A DNA stretch of 6,295 nucleotides from BOKV01 sp041987205. Lineage in GTDB: Bacteria; Pseudomonadota; Alphaproteobacteria; Rhizobiales; Rhizobiaceae. Below are positions 1 to 6,170 of this stretch, in pieces. The DNA lies in NCBI GenBank assembly GCA_041987205.1, contig JBHIWX010000144.1, positions 1-6,295 of the forward strand. The letters run 5' to 3'. The notes beneath the pieces were generated by a model that was given only the letters and a program-made list of their open reading frames with translations, was not told the origin of the DNA and made no database searches. Numbering within the stretch: the first letter of the stretch is position 1; the number at the start of each line of letters is the position of its first letter. The position numbers and the translations under genes were made by a program.

Positions 1-41
1 TATATGCAATGGCACGAACAAAGGCTTGCCGGCATTGCCCG

Positions 42-65
42 AAAAGCCCTGAATTCAGGGGTTTT
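42..65 (-). terminator. Hairpin terminator downstream of the TRAP operon
   Basis: A perfect 14-base palindrome (47-60, CCCTGAATTCAGGG, with an EcoRI site at its centre) is flanked by AAAA on one side and TTTT on the other. The full 24-base element is symmetrical except for one G-G mismatch. Read on the minus strand, it lies about 40 bases past the stop codon of the large TRAP subunit, and the GC stem is followed by CTTTTC, as expected of a short intrinsic terminator. Because it is symmetrical it could also stop transcription arriving on the plus strand. The rest of positions 1-106 shows no gene. Confidence 0.6.
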
Positions 66-106
66 CAGGGGATTCCGATGGATTGACCGGCCCTCGACCT
101 GGCCCT

Positions 107-1384
107 TCAGCGATAAAGCAGCGTCGGCAGGTACATCGAGATTTCCGGCACGAAGGTCAGGAGCAGCAGTACGACGACCAGCGGAATGAGGAACGGCGCG
201 GTGGCGACCACGCAGCGCTCGAACGGTACGTCGGCGACTTTCGAGAGCACATAGAGCACCAGCCCGACCGGCGGGGTCAAAAGGCCGATCATCAGATTGA
301 GGATCAGCACGATGCCGAAATGGACCGGGTCCATGCCGAGCGTCACCGCAACCGGCAGCAGCACCGGGGTCAGGATGGTGATAGCGGCGATCGTCTCCAT
401 GAAGCAGCCGACCACCAGCACGATCAGCGTGATGATCAGGATCAGCGCGACCTTGTTGTCGGTAATCGACAGCATCATCTGCGCGAAATGCTGGGCGACC
501 TGGTTTGCCGTCAGGATCCAGGCGAAGATCGCCGAGGCCGCGACGATCATCATGATCGAGGCCGTCGTCTCGACCGTGTCCATGGAAACCCTGATCACGC
601 GGCGCCAGTCCAGCGTGCGATAGACGAAGACGCCGAGGAACAGCGAATAGGCGACCGCCGCGATTGCCGCTTCCGTCGGCGTGAACAGCCCGCCCAGAAT
701 GCCGCCGACGATGATGATCGGCGTGAACAGCGGCAGGATGGCGTCTGCGAAGGTGCGCAGGAAGACGCCGATGCGGAACCGATCGTCGCGCGGATAGCCA
801 CGCAGGCGCGAATAGAAACCGACCATGATCATCAGAGCCAGCGCCATGATCAGCCCGGGGATCAGCCCGGCCGCGAAGAGCTGGCCGATCGAGGTGTTGG
901 CGATCACGCCGTAGACCACCAGCGGCAGCGAGGGCGGGATGATAGGGCCGATGGTTGACGATGCTGCGGTGATGCCGACGGAAAACTCCGTATCGTAGCC
1001 TGCGTCGCGCATTGCCTTGATTTCGATATTGCCCAGCCCACCGGCATCGGCGACCGCCGCGCCGGACATGCCGGCGAAGATCACCGATGCGCCGACATTC
1101 ACATGGCCCAGCCCGCCATGCATCCAGCCGACCGTGGCGCGTGCGAAGGTGAAGATCTTGTTGGTGATGCCGGACGTGTTCATCAGATTGCCGGCAAGGA
1201 TGAAGAAGGGCACCGCGATCAGCGGGAACGAATTGATGCCGTTGACCATGTTGTGCAGTACCACGAGGTCCGGCATGCCGCTGGTGGAGATGAAGAACAG
1301 CGAGGCCACGCCCAGCGCCACCGCGACAGGCGCGCCCGCGATCAGGAGCGCGAAGAGCAGGACGAACATCACGACGAGAGTCAT
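107..1384 (-). CDS. dctM: TRAP transporter large permease subunit (DctM-like)
   Basis: This 425-residue, very hydrophobic protein is the large membrane subunit of a tripartite ATP-independent periplasmic (TRAP) transporter, the part that moves substrate across the inner membrane using an ion gradient. It has the family length and family motifs: PFFILAGNLMNTSG near residue 60, the glycine-rich stretch GGLGHVNVGASVIFAGMSG near 90-110, and SSTIGPIIPPSLPLVVYG near 140-160. Many hydrophobic segments run to the C-terminus, and the protein ends in a hydrophobic stretch plus a short polar tail. The ATG at 1384 lies 18 bases after the stop of the small subunit; its ribosome site is weak (a GGAA-like stretch), which suggests translational coupling. 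It is the last gene of the operon. The family call is secure; the sequence does not give the substrate. The dctM symbol is a family label, not a claim of C4-dicarboxylate transport. Confidence 0.95.
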   Translation of the reverse strand: MTLVVMFVLLFALLIAGAPVAVALGVASLFFISTSGMPDLVVLHNMVNGINSFPLIAVPFFILAGNLMNTSGITNKIFTFARATVGWMHGGLGHVNVGASVIFAGMSGAAVADAGGLGNIEIKAMRDAGYDTEFSVGITAASSTIGPIIPPSLPLVVYGVIANTSIGQLFAAGLIPGLIMALALMIMVGFYSRLRGYPRDDRFRIGVFLRTFADAILPLFTPIIIVGGILGGLFTPTEAAIAAVAYSLFLGVFVYRTLDWRRVIRVSMDTVETTASIMMIVAASAIFAWILTANQVAQHFAQMMLSITDNKVALILIITLIVLVVGCFMETIAAITILTPVLLPVAVTLGMDPVHFGIVLILNLMIGLLTPPVGLVLYVLSKVADVPFERCVVATAPFLIPLVVVLLLLTFVPEISMYLPTLLYR

Positions 1385-1402
1385 GCCGGAAATTCCATGG
1401 GG

Positions 1403-1987
1403 TCAGTCGGCGATATCGGAGAGCGCATGCGCTTCGACGTCGCGCACCACCTCCTCCGGCCGCTGCCTGATTTTGCGAATGAGCCACACCAGCGAGTAGA
1501 ATGCCATGAAGGCGAGACCGACGGCGACGGCCCAGTAGACGAGGCTCTTGGGTATTTCCGCCGAAGCCATTTTGGTCTTGGTCTTCTGCGCCAGTTCCAT
1601 GGCGACGAAGGCCATGTAGCCGTAGAAGAACAGGGTCAGCGCTTCCATGGCGACCGAAAGCCATTTGCCGATCGTCGGCGGCACATAGCGGTAGAAGAAT
1701 TCCAGGAAGATATGCGTGCCCTTGCGGCTGACCGTGATGGCACCCAGAAAGGTGACGAGGATCAGCACGTAACGGGCGATCTCCTCGGTCCAGGCCAGAC
1801 TGTCATTCAGCACGTAGCGGGTGAAGAACTGCAGGAAGACGATGATCGCCAACCCCCACAGCGCGATCAGTCCCGGCAGGTCGACCCATTTGAAATCGAT
1901 CGTCCCCGGATCATCCGCGAAGGCGGAGCGCGCGGGTTCTCCCGCGCGCCCGTCCTGCGCATCGCTGTCGTCATGCGAATGCGACAT
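1403..1987 (-). CDS. dctQ: TRAP transporter small permease subunit (DctQ-like)
   Basis: This 194-residue protein is the small membrane subunit, which pairs with the large permease in the inner membrane. It has a polar N-terminal tail of about 35 residues (starting MSHSHDDSD), then about four hydrophobic segments. The DctQ signature FFTRYVLNDSLAWTEEIAR occupies about residues 54-72, after the first membrane segment, and is followed by the hydrophobic YVLILVTFLGA. I chose the ATG at 1987, with a purine-rich GGGGAGGGG about 10 bases upstream. A TTG at 1996 in the same frame would add three residues but sits directly against that ribosome site, so it is less likely. The gene lies between the binding-protein gene (122-base gap) and the large-subunit gene (18-base gap), all on the minus strand. 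The tail is acidic and has two histidines; I give it no function. Confidence 0.92.
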   Translation of the reverse strand: MSHSHDDSDAQDGRAGEPARSAFADDPGTIDFKWVDLPGLIALWGLAIIVFLQFFTRYVLNDSLAWTEEIARYVLILVTFLGAITVSRKGTHIFLEFFYRYVPPTIGKWLSVAMEALTLFFYGYMAFVAMELAQKTKTKMASAEIPKSLVYWAVAVGLAFMAFYSLVWLIRKIRQRPEEVVRDVEAHALSDIAD

Positions 1988-2014
1988 GTGGATCAAGCCC
2001 CTCCCCGGCCTGGT

Positions 2015-2108
2015 GCGTTTCGTGTTCTGACGGAAAGTTTGCTGTCGAAATGCGTGTCAGGGCCATTGGCGGGAGACAGCGCATTCGACTCCGCAGCAAA
2101 CGAAACGC
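2015..2108 (-). repeat. Long imperfect inverted repeat between dctP and dctQ
   Basis: The gap between the binding-protein and small-subunit genes is largely one inverted repeat. On the plus strand the left arm holds GCGTTTCG (2015-2022), a 14-base bulge, GTTTGCTG (2037-2044), TCGAAATGCG (2045-2054) and TGTC (2055-2058). The right arm holds GACA (2075-2078), GCGCATTCGA (2079-2088), a 5-base bulge, CAGCAAAC (2094-2101) and CGAAACGC (2101-2108). The blocks pair in order around a 16-base loop. No T-run follows on the minus strand, so it is not a classical terminator. An RNA structure here could protect the dctP message or lower expression of the downstream membrane subunits, as is known for other binding-protein transport operons. 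The function is inferred; the pairing is seen. Confidence 0.6.
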
Positions 2109-2109
2109 C

Positions 2110-3081
2110 CTAGAGCGCCTGAAGCCTGTCGAACTGCTCCTTGTCGTAGGGAACATTGTCCCAATCGGTCAGCTTCGGCAACACTGCGTCCTGGAAGGGC
2201 TTGCGGTCGACTTCATTGACCTGGATGCCCTTCTCGCGGAACCAGGCGACCAGATCCTGTTCGGCCTGGTAGATGGCGTCGGAGACGTTGGAGGCAGCTT
2301 CCGCGAGCACCGCATTGACGACACCCGCGTCGTCGCCGAGCTGGCCTTCGGCCGATCCCGACATGATGATCAGCAGCGAGTTCAACAGGTGACCGGTCAG
2401 GTTGATGTTCGACTGGACCTCGTAGAACTTCTTGAACTGGATCGTCGGAAGCGGATTCTCCTGGGCGTCCACGACCTTTTGCTGGAGCGCCAGATAGACC
2501 TCGTTGAAGGCCATCGGCGTCGGGTTGGCGCCGACCGCGTTCGGGAACATCAGCATGACCGGTGAGTTCGGCACGCGGATCTTCAGGCCCTTCATGTCCT
2601 CCGGCTTGAGGATCGGGAAATTCGAGGTCACGTGGCGCTGGCCGTAATAGACGAGTGCCTTTACCGTGTTGCCCGTGGCGTCATGGAAGCCGGTCGACAG
2701 GTCCTGGAACAGCTCGCTCCCGCGATACTTCTTCCAGTGGTCGAAACCGCGCATGATGAACGGATAGTCCGAGATCGCGATCGGGCCGTAATAGCGCTCG
2801 ACAAAGCTCGGCCCCGTATAGATGATGTCGACGGCGCCGATGCCCAGCCCCTCGTTGATCTCGACTTCCTTGCCGAGCGACGAGGCCGGGTAGACGGTGA
2901 TGTTCACCCGGCCATCGGTCTTCGTCTTGATCTCGTCGGCGGCCCAGACCGCCCATTTGTGATAGTCGGACCCTTCTTCATAGACATGCGCCCATTTGAG
3001 GTCCGCCGCCATCGCACTCGCCGTGGCGACCATGGCGAATGCAGCGGTCATGACCGCAACGCCGAGTTTCCTGAAAATCAT
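2110..3081 (-). CDS. dctP: TRAP transporter periplasmic substrate-binding protein (DctP family)
   Basis: This 323-residue protein captures the substrate in the periplasm and delivers it to the two membrane subunits. The start is the ATG at 3081: it has a strong GGGGAGGAG ribosome site five bases upstream and begins a clear signal peptide (MIFRKLG, then a hydrophobic core to about residue 22, then AMA-A before DLKW), probably cut near residue 25 or 26. In-frame codons further upstream would bury the signal peptide. DctP-family marks include the conserved arginine in GLKIRVP (Arg169), which in this family usually pairs with the substrate carboxylate, and VYLALQQKVVDAQENP (about 195-210). The length is typical. 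It is the first gene of the operon, read away from the regulator. The neighbouring kduI and kduD make an unsaturated uronate, a uronate or a derivative the likely ligand; that is inference from context. The dctP symbol is a family label. Confidence 0.95.
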   Translation of the reverse strand: MIFRKLGVAVMTAAFAMVATASAMAADLKWAHVYEEGSDYHKWAVWAADEIKTKTDGRVNITVYPASSLGKEVEINEGLGIGAVDIIYTGPSFVERYYGPIAISDYPFIMRGFDHWKKYRGSELFQDLSTGFHDATGNTVKALVYYGQRHVTSNFPILKPEDMKGLKIRVPNSPVMLMFPNAVGANPTPMAFNEVYLALQQKVVDAQENPLPTIQFKKFYEVQSNINLTGHLLNSLLIIMSGSAEGQLGDDAGVVNAVLAEAASNVSDAIYQAEQDLVAWFREKGIQVNEVDRKPFQDAVLPKLTDWDNVPYDKEQFDRLQAL

Positions 3082-3086
3082 GGTTT

Positions 3087-3095
3087 CTCCTCCCC
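3087..3095 (-). promoter_or_regulatory. Ribosome binding site that fixes the dctP start
   Basis: On the minus strand this reads GGGGAGGAG, a near-ideal Shine-Dalgarno sequence five bases before the ATG at 3081. It settles the start of the binding protein in favour of the codon that opens the signal peptide. Confidence 0.8.
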
Positions 3096-3143
3096 TGATC
3101 GATCCGGCTTTCGCCGGGGTCTTCAACTCGCGCAGGCGATCGG

Positions 3144-3172
3144 TTGCCAGCGCATCGCGAATTAACTAGTAT
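3144..3172 (+). promoter_or_regulatory. Candidate promoter for the regulator-kduI-kduD operon
   Basis: TTGCCA (3144-3149) resembles a -35 box (five of six to TTGACA). It is followed after 17 bases by TAGTAT (3167-3172) as a -10-like box. The -10-like box lies inside the palindrome, so a repressor bound there would block this promoter. On the opposite strand, TATACT (plus positions 3173-3168) is a good -10-like match for the transporter operon, though I see no strong -35 for it. These are matches to an enterobacterial-type consensus and are only suggestive in an alphaproteobacterium. Confidence 0.35.
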
Positions 3173-3188
3173 ATCTGATATACCAGTT
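3164..3188. promoter_or_regulatory. 25-bp palindromic operator in the divergent control region
   Basis: Arms AACTAGTATATC (3164-3175) and GATATACCAGTT (3177-3188) are reverse complements at 11 of 12 positions around a single central T. The element is AT-rich within GC-rich surroundings. It sits between the divergent transporter and regulator operons and overlaps candidate -10 boxes for both. The GGTATA/TATACC core resembles sites bound by FadR/KdgR-type GntR regulators, which bind as dimers to such palindromes. The adjacent GntR/FCD gene is the obvious binding partner, giving self-regulation and joint control of the transporter and kdu genes. The palindrome is seen directly; its binding protein is inferred. 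Confidence 0.72.
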
Positions 3189-3309
3189 GAAAAGAATTGG
3201 CAAGCAAGCTAGTTCACAACCCCGGACCGAGACGCACCGACCGAGAAGAATCGATAGCGTATCGGCCGGGATACGAATGATGGGGACGAAACGCGATGAC
3301 AGGGAGCGC

Positions 3310-4194
3310 ATGCGCAATCCGATGAATGGCGAAGACAAGAACCGGGGCCAGCAACGTTCGGCAATGGATGCGTCCCCCGGCCGGTCGCGGACATTGAACG
3401 AGACCGCAGGCCAGACGCGCCGCCGGCGTTCGCCCAATGCGCCGCCTTCGGGCCATGCCGCTTTCGCCGTCCAGACGGGCGCGACCATCGCCGACACGGT
3501 CTACCGCCGCCTGCGCCAGGACATCGTGTCGATGGCACTCGTTCCCGGCACGCCGATCTCCGAAAAGGAAGTCGCCGCCGAGGAGAATGTCAGCCGCACA
3601 CCCGTGCGCGAAGCCGTGCTCCGTCTTGCCGAGGAGCGGCTGGTCGAGGTCGTGCCGAAATCGGGCACCTATGTCGCGCGCATTCCGCTCTCCGCCCTGC
3701 CCGAGGCGATCGTCGCCCGCCGCGCGCTGGAAGGCGTGACCGTGCGCGCCGCCGCCCGCCACGCCATTCCAAGCCAGGTCACCGGGCTGATCGCCCTCGT
3801 CCAGCGCCAGGAGGAAGCAGCCCAGCGCGGCGCACTCGTCGAGTTCCACAAGGCGGACGAGGATTTCCACGCAGAGATCGCGCGGATCGGCCGTTATCCG
3901 GGCATCTGGGACCTGATCCAGCAGGTCAAGGTGCAGATCGACCGCTACCGGCGCCTCACCCTGCCGCAGGAAGGACGCATGGACATGGTCGCCGGCGAGC
4001 ACATGGCCGTCGTCCGCGCCATCGAGGCCCATGACGAAGACCTCGCCGCCGCCCGCATGGAAGAGCATCTGGGCAAGCTGCAGCTCGACATTTCCGTCTT
4101 TCGCGACATGTGGCCCGACTATTTCGTCCACGACCTGCCGCTCGACGAGCGGCTCGGCGTCGCCGACGATCTGCCGCACGATCCGAACGAGTGA
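3310..4194 (+). CDS. GntR-family transcriptional regulator, FCD (FadR) subfamily
   Basis: With the start used here the protein has 294 residues. An arginine- and proline-rich tail of about 55 residues comes first, then a GntR winged-helix domain (about 57-125) with the recognition-helix sequence VSRTPVREAVLRL (about 94-106) and the wing PKSGTYVARI. An all-helical FCD ligand-binding domain follows (about 130-264). Asp183 and His187 (DEDFH), His231 (EHMAVV) and His253 (EEHL) match the usual metal-binding set of this domain. The start is uncertain. ATG 3310 has AGGGAG three bases upstream, which is close. ATG 3277, 3280, 3322 or 3364 are alternatives, and the TTG at 3187 lies in the palindrome and is unlikely. 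The gene sits 53 bases before kduI on the same strand and is probably cotranscribed with it. It is likely a repressor relieved by a uronate-pathway intermediate; KdgR-like is a guess from context. Confidence 0.9.
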   Translation: MRNPMNGEDKNRGQQRSAMDASPGRSRTLNETAGQTRRRRSPNAPPSGHAAFAVQTGATIADTVYRRLRQDIVSMALVPGTPISEKEVAAEENVSRTPVREAVLRLAEERLVEVVPKSGTYVARIPLSALPEAIVARRALEGVTVRAAARHAIPSQVTGLIALVQRQEEAAQRGALVEFHKADEDFHAEIARIGRYPGIWDLIQQVKVQIDRYRRLTLPQEGRMDMVAGEHMAVVRAIEAHDEDLAAARMEEHLGKLQLDISVFRDMWPDYFVHDLPLDERLGVADDLPHDPNE

Positions 4195-4247
4195 ACGCAG
4201 GGCTGCGAAACGGGAACCGCCAACAGGCAATCCGCAGGGGGAGAGAC

Positions 4248-5084
4248 ATGAACGTACCGGTCAGGCAGGCAATCAGCGCAGCGGAGGGCAAGGGCTTCGA
4301 CACCGCTGCCCTGCGCCGCAACTTCCTCGTCGAGCAGATCTTCCGTCCCGGCGAAATAGCCCTGACCTACAGCCATCTCGACCGCACCGTTCTGGGTGGC
4401 GCGATGCCGCTCGCCGGCGAACTGGAGCTCGTGACGTCGAAGCCGATCGGTTCCGACCCCTTCCTCGCACGCCGCGAAATGGGTATCGTCAACATCGCCG
4501 GCGCCGGCAGTATCACCGTCGACGGGAAGAAGGTCGAACTGGCATCGAGCGATTGCCTCTACATTCCCATGGGCACGCAGGCCGTGCATTTCGCCAGCGA
4601 CGATCCTTCCAACCCGGCAAAATTCTACATCGTCAGCGCGCCGGCACATCAGCGCCACGAACTGCGCCGGATCACCGCCGACGAGGCCAATTGCCTCGAA
4701 CTGGGCTCGCCCGAAGAGGCGAACGAGCGCCTGTTGCGCCAGTACATCCACCCGGACATCTGCCGATCGTGCCAGCTCGTCATGGGCATCACATCGCTGA
4801 AACAGGGCAGTGTGTGGAACACGATGCCCTGCCACGTCCACGACCGCCGCTCGGAGGCCTATCTCTATTTCGACATGGCGCCGGAAACGCGCATCTTTCA
4901 TGTCATGGGCGAGCCTGATGAAACCCGCCATCTCGTCGTCGCCAACGAACAGGCGATCCTGTCGCCGGGCTGGTCGGTCCATTGCGGTGCGGGCACCTCG
5001 CGCTACGCCTTCATCTGGTCCATGGCCGGCGACAACCAGGATTTCACCGACATGGACATGATCGCCATGGAGGACCTGCGGTGA
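4248..5084 (+). CDS. kduI: 5-dehydro-4-deoxy-D-glucuronate isomerase (KduI)
   Basis: This cytoplasmic zinc enzyme converts 5-dehydro-4-deoxy-D-glucuronate to 3-deoxy-D-glycero-2,5-hexodiulosonate, the step before KduD in breakdown of unsaturated uronates from pectin and related polymers. The ATG at 4248 has the ribosome site GGGGGAG four bases upstream and gives 278 residues, the same length as the E. coli enzyme. Codons further upstream in frame encode only an arginine-rich stretch overlapping the regulator gene. The cupin-type metal ligands are all present at the family positions: His196 and His198 (CHVHDRRSE), Glu203 and His245 (GWSVHCG). Other family stretches are YSHLDRTVLGGAMP near residue 45 and SCQLVMGIT near 175-185. 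It is complete, shows no sign of damage, and is followed by kduD with a four-base overlap. Confidence 0.96.
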   Translation: MNVPVRQAISAAEGKGFDTAALRRNFLVEQIFRPGEIALTYSHLDRTVLGGAMPLAGELELVTSKPIGSDPFLARREMGIVNIAGAGSITVDGKKVELASSDCLYIPMGTQAVHFASDDPSNPAKFYIVSAPAHQRHELRRITADEANCLELGSPEEANERLLRQYIHPDICRSCQLVMGITSLKQGSVWNTMPCHVHDRRSEAYLYFDMAPETRIFHVMGEPDETRHLVVANEQAILSPGWSVHCGAGTSRYAFIWSMAGDNQDFTDMDMIAMEDLR

Positions 5085-5866
5085 GTGCCGCGCAGCCCGA
5101 TCTTTCCGCCTTCTCGCTCACAGGAAAGACGGCGATCGTCACTGGCGCGAATACCGGCATCGGCCAGGCCATCGCCGTCGAACTGGCCCGGGCCGGCGCG
5201 AGGGTCGCCCTTGTCGGCCGTTCCGCGATGAACGAGACCATTGCCATGATTGCCGGCCTGCCCGGCGGCAGCGAGGATGACGCGCTGGAGATCAGGGCCG
5301 ACCTCTCGACGCTGGAGCCGGTTCAGGCAATCGTCGACAGGACCCTCGAATGGTCGGGACGCATCGACATCCTGGTCAACAATGCCGGCATCATCCGACG
5401 CGCCGACGCCATCGATTTCACGGAAGACGAATGGGACGCGGTGATCGACGTCAATCTGAAGTCGGTCTTTTTCCTCTCGCAGGCCGCAGCACGCCAGATG
5501 CTGGTGCAGGGCGGCGGCAAGATCGTCAACATCGCCTCGCTGCTCTCTTTCCAGGGCGGCATTCGCATCGCCTCCTACACCGCCGCCAAGAGCGGGCTTG
5601 CCGGGCTGACCCGCCTGCTCGCCAACGAATGGGCTGGCAAGGGCATCAACGTCAATGCGATCGCACCGGGCTATATCGAGACCAACAATACCGAGGCGCT
5701 GAGAAACGATCCCGACCGTCACCGCGCGATCCTCGAGCGCATCCCGGTCGGGCACTGGGGCAAGCCGCGCGAGATCGCCGGCGCCGCCGTCTTTCTCGCC
5801 TCCGCCGCCGCCGACTATGTCCACGGCACCGTGCTGCCGGTTGATGGCGGCTGGCTCGCGCGCTGA
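5081..5866 (+). CDS. kduD: 2-dehydro-3-deoxy-D-gluconate 5-dehydrogenase (KduD), SDR family
   Basis: This 261-residue classical short-chain dehydrogenase probably reduces 3-deoxy-D-glycero-2,5-hexodiulosonate, the KduI product, to 2-keto-3-deoxygluconate in the cytoplasm. The GTG start at 5081 overlaps the kduI stop (GTGA) and has GGAGGA six bases upstream, within the end of kduI, so the two are translationally coupled. Visible motifs are the nucleotide-binding TGANTGIG (21-28), NNAG (100-103), Asn125 (DVNLKS), Ser153, and the catalytic pair Tyr166 and Lys170 (YTAAK). A PGYIETNN segment follows, and the C-terminus has the usual VDGGWLAR. It is slightly longer than the E. coli protein because of a longer loop near residues 48-68. 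Residue 47, after the second strand, is arginine, which may favour NADP(H). The KduD call rests on similarity and on the kduI neighbour; alone, an SDR is easy to mis-assign. Confidence 0.9.
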   Translation: MSAAQPDLSAFSLTGKTAIVTGANTGIGQAIAVELARAGARVALVGRSAMNETIAMIAGLPGGSEDDALEIRADLSTLEPVQAIVDRTLEWSGRIDILVNNAGIIRRADAIDFTEDEWDAVIDVNLKSVFFLSQAAARQMLVQGGGKIVNIASLLSFQGGIRIASYTAAKSGLAGLTRLLANEWAGKGINVNAIAPGYIETNNTEALRNDPDRHRAILERIPVGHWGKPREIAGAAVFLASAAADYVHGTVLPVDGGWLAR

Positions 5867-5871
5867 GGATT

Positions 5872-5890
5872 GGCGCGCTCCATTCGCGCC
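5872..5890 (+). other. GC hairpin just after kduD
   Basis: GGCGCG (5872-5877) and CGCGCC (5885-5890) form a perfect 6-bp stem with a 7-base loop, starting six bases after the kduD stop. No T-run follows, so if it ends transcription it would need Rho; it may instead protect the 3' end of the message. Confidence 0.4.
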
Positions 5891-5899
5891 TGTCGGCGC

Positions 5900-6034
5900 T
5901 CCTCGCCTCTTTCTTGGTCCCGGTCGGGGCTGCGCCCCTCCTCGCCTCTTGTTTGGTTCCCGGTCGGGGCTGCGGCCCTCCTCGCCTCTTGTTTGGTTCC
6001 CGGTCGCGCCTTCGGCCCTCCTCGCCTCTTGTTC
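5900..6034. repeat. Tandem array of a 40-bp GC-rich unit, about 3.4 copies
   Basis: Units begin with TCCTCGCCTC at 5900, 5939, 5979 and 6019, giving lengths of 39, 40 and 40 bases plus a partial copy of about 16. The body of each unit holds a TTGG/GGTTCCCGGTCG stretch, then a GC hairpin or its remnant. In the first unit GGGGC (5926-5930) and GCCCC (5934-5938) pair perfectly around TGC; the second keeps GGGC-TGCG-GCCC; the third has diverged to CGCGCCTTCGGCCC. The period is not a multiple of three, so the array does not encode a repeated peptide in one frame. Open frames across it are by-products of its composition. I see no gene in 5867-6170. Confidence 0.85.
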
Positions 6035-6041
6035 TCCCCCC

Positions 6042-6060
6042 AGCGGCCGACGAGGCCGCT
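6042..6060. other. Short perfect hairpin in the intergenic region
   Basis: AGCGGCC (6042-6048) and GGCCGCT (6054-6060) form a perfect 7-bp stem with the 5-base loop GACGA. No T-run follows on either side. It lies right after the tandem array; its role is unknown, and it may be a Rho-assisted stop or an RNA-stabilising structure. Confidence 0.4.
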
Positions 6061-6103
6061 CTCGCGGAGCCGTGAGGGAAGCGAACGGGTCGTGAGCAGG
6101 CCT

Positions 6104-6140
6104 AAAAAGCCAAAAGGCCCCGGCGGATGCCGGAGCCTTT
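6104..6140 (-). terminator. Intrinsic terminator of the Gly/Tyr-rich gene
   Basis: Arms AAAGGCCCCGGC (6113-6124) and GCCGGAGCCTTT (6129-6140) pair at 11 of 12 positions around the loop GGAT. Read on the minus strand, the stem is followed by TTTTGGCTTTTT, a proper T-rich tail, about 30 bases past the stop codon at 6171. On the plus strand the bases after the stem are CGGAGAAGAG, so it works in the minus direction only. Confidence 0.82.
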
Positions 6141-6170
6141 CGGAGAAGAGATAGGCTGGTCGGGTTCGGC

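Noticed and set aside
83..958. Long plus-strand open frame (291 codons) opposite the large TRAP subunit
   Set aside because: Its translation is rich in Asp, Arg, His and Gln with no fold-like pattern, the mirror image of a GC-rich membrane-protein gene. The minus-strand frame has clear family motifs.
1103..2113. Long plus-strand open frame (336 codons) across the dctM, dctQ and intergenic DNA
   Set aside because: It runs antisense to two well-supported genes and a gap, and its composition is typical of antisense frames in GC-rich DNA.
3214..4230. Minus-strand open frame (338 codons) opposite the GntR regulator
   Set aside because: No recognisable motifs, while the plus strand carries a full winged helix and FCD domain. 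It is a third-position GC artefact.
5900..6034. CRISPR array
   Set aside because: The repeats are directly adjacent with no unique spacers, the copies diverge, and no cas gene is present.
5817..6154. Small plus-strand open frames over the tandem repeats
   Set aside because: The repetitive Ser/Pro/Leu peptides simply follow the DNA repeat in shifting frames; no good ribosome site or conserved start.
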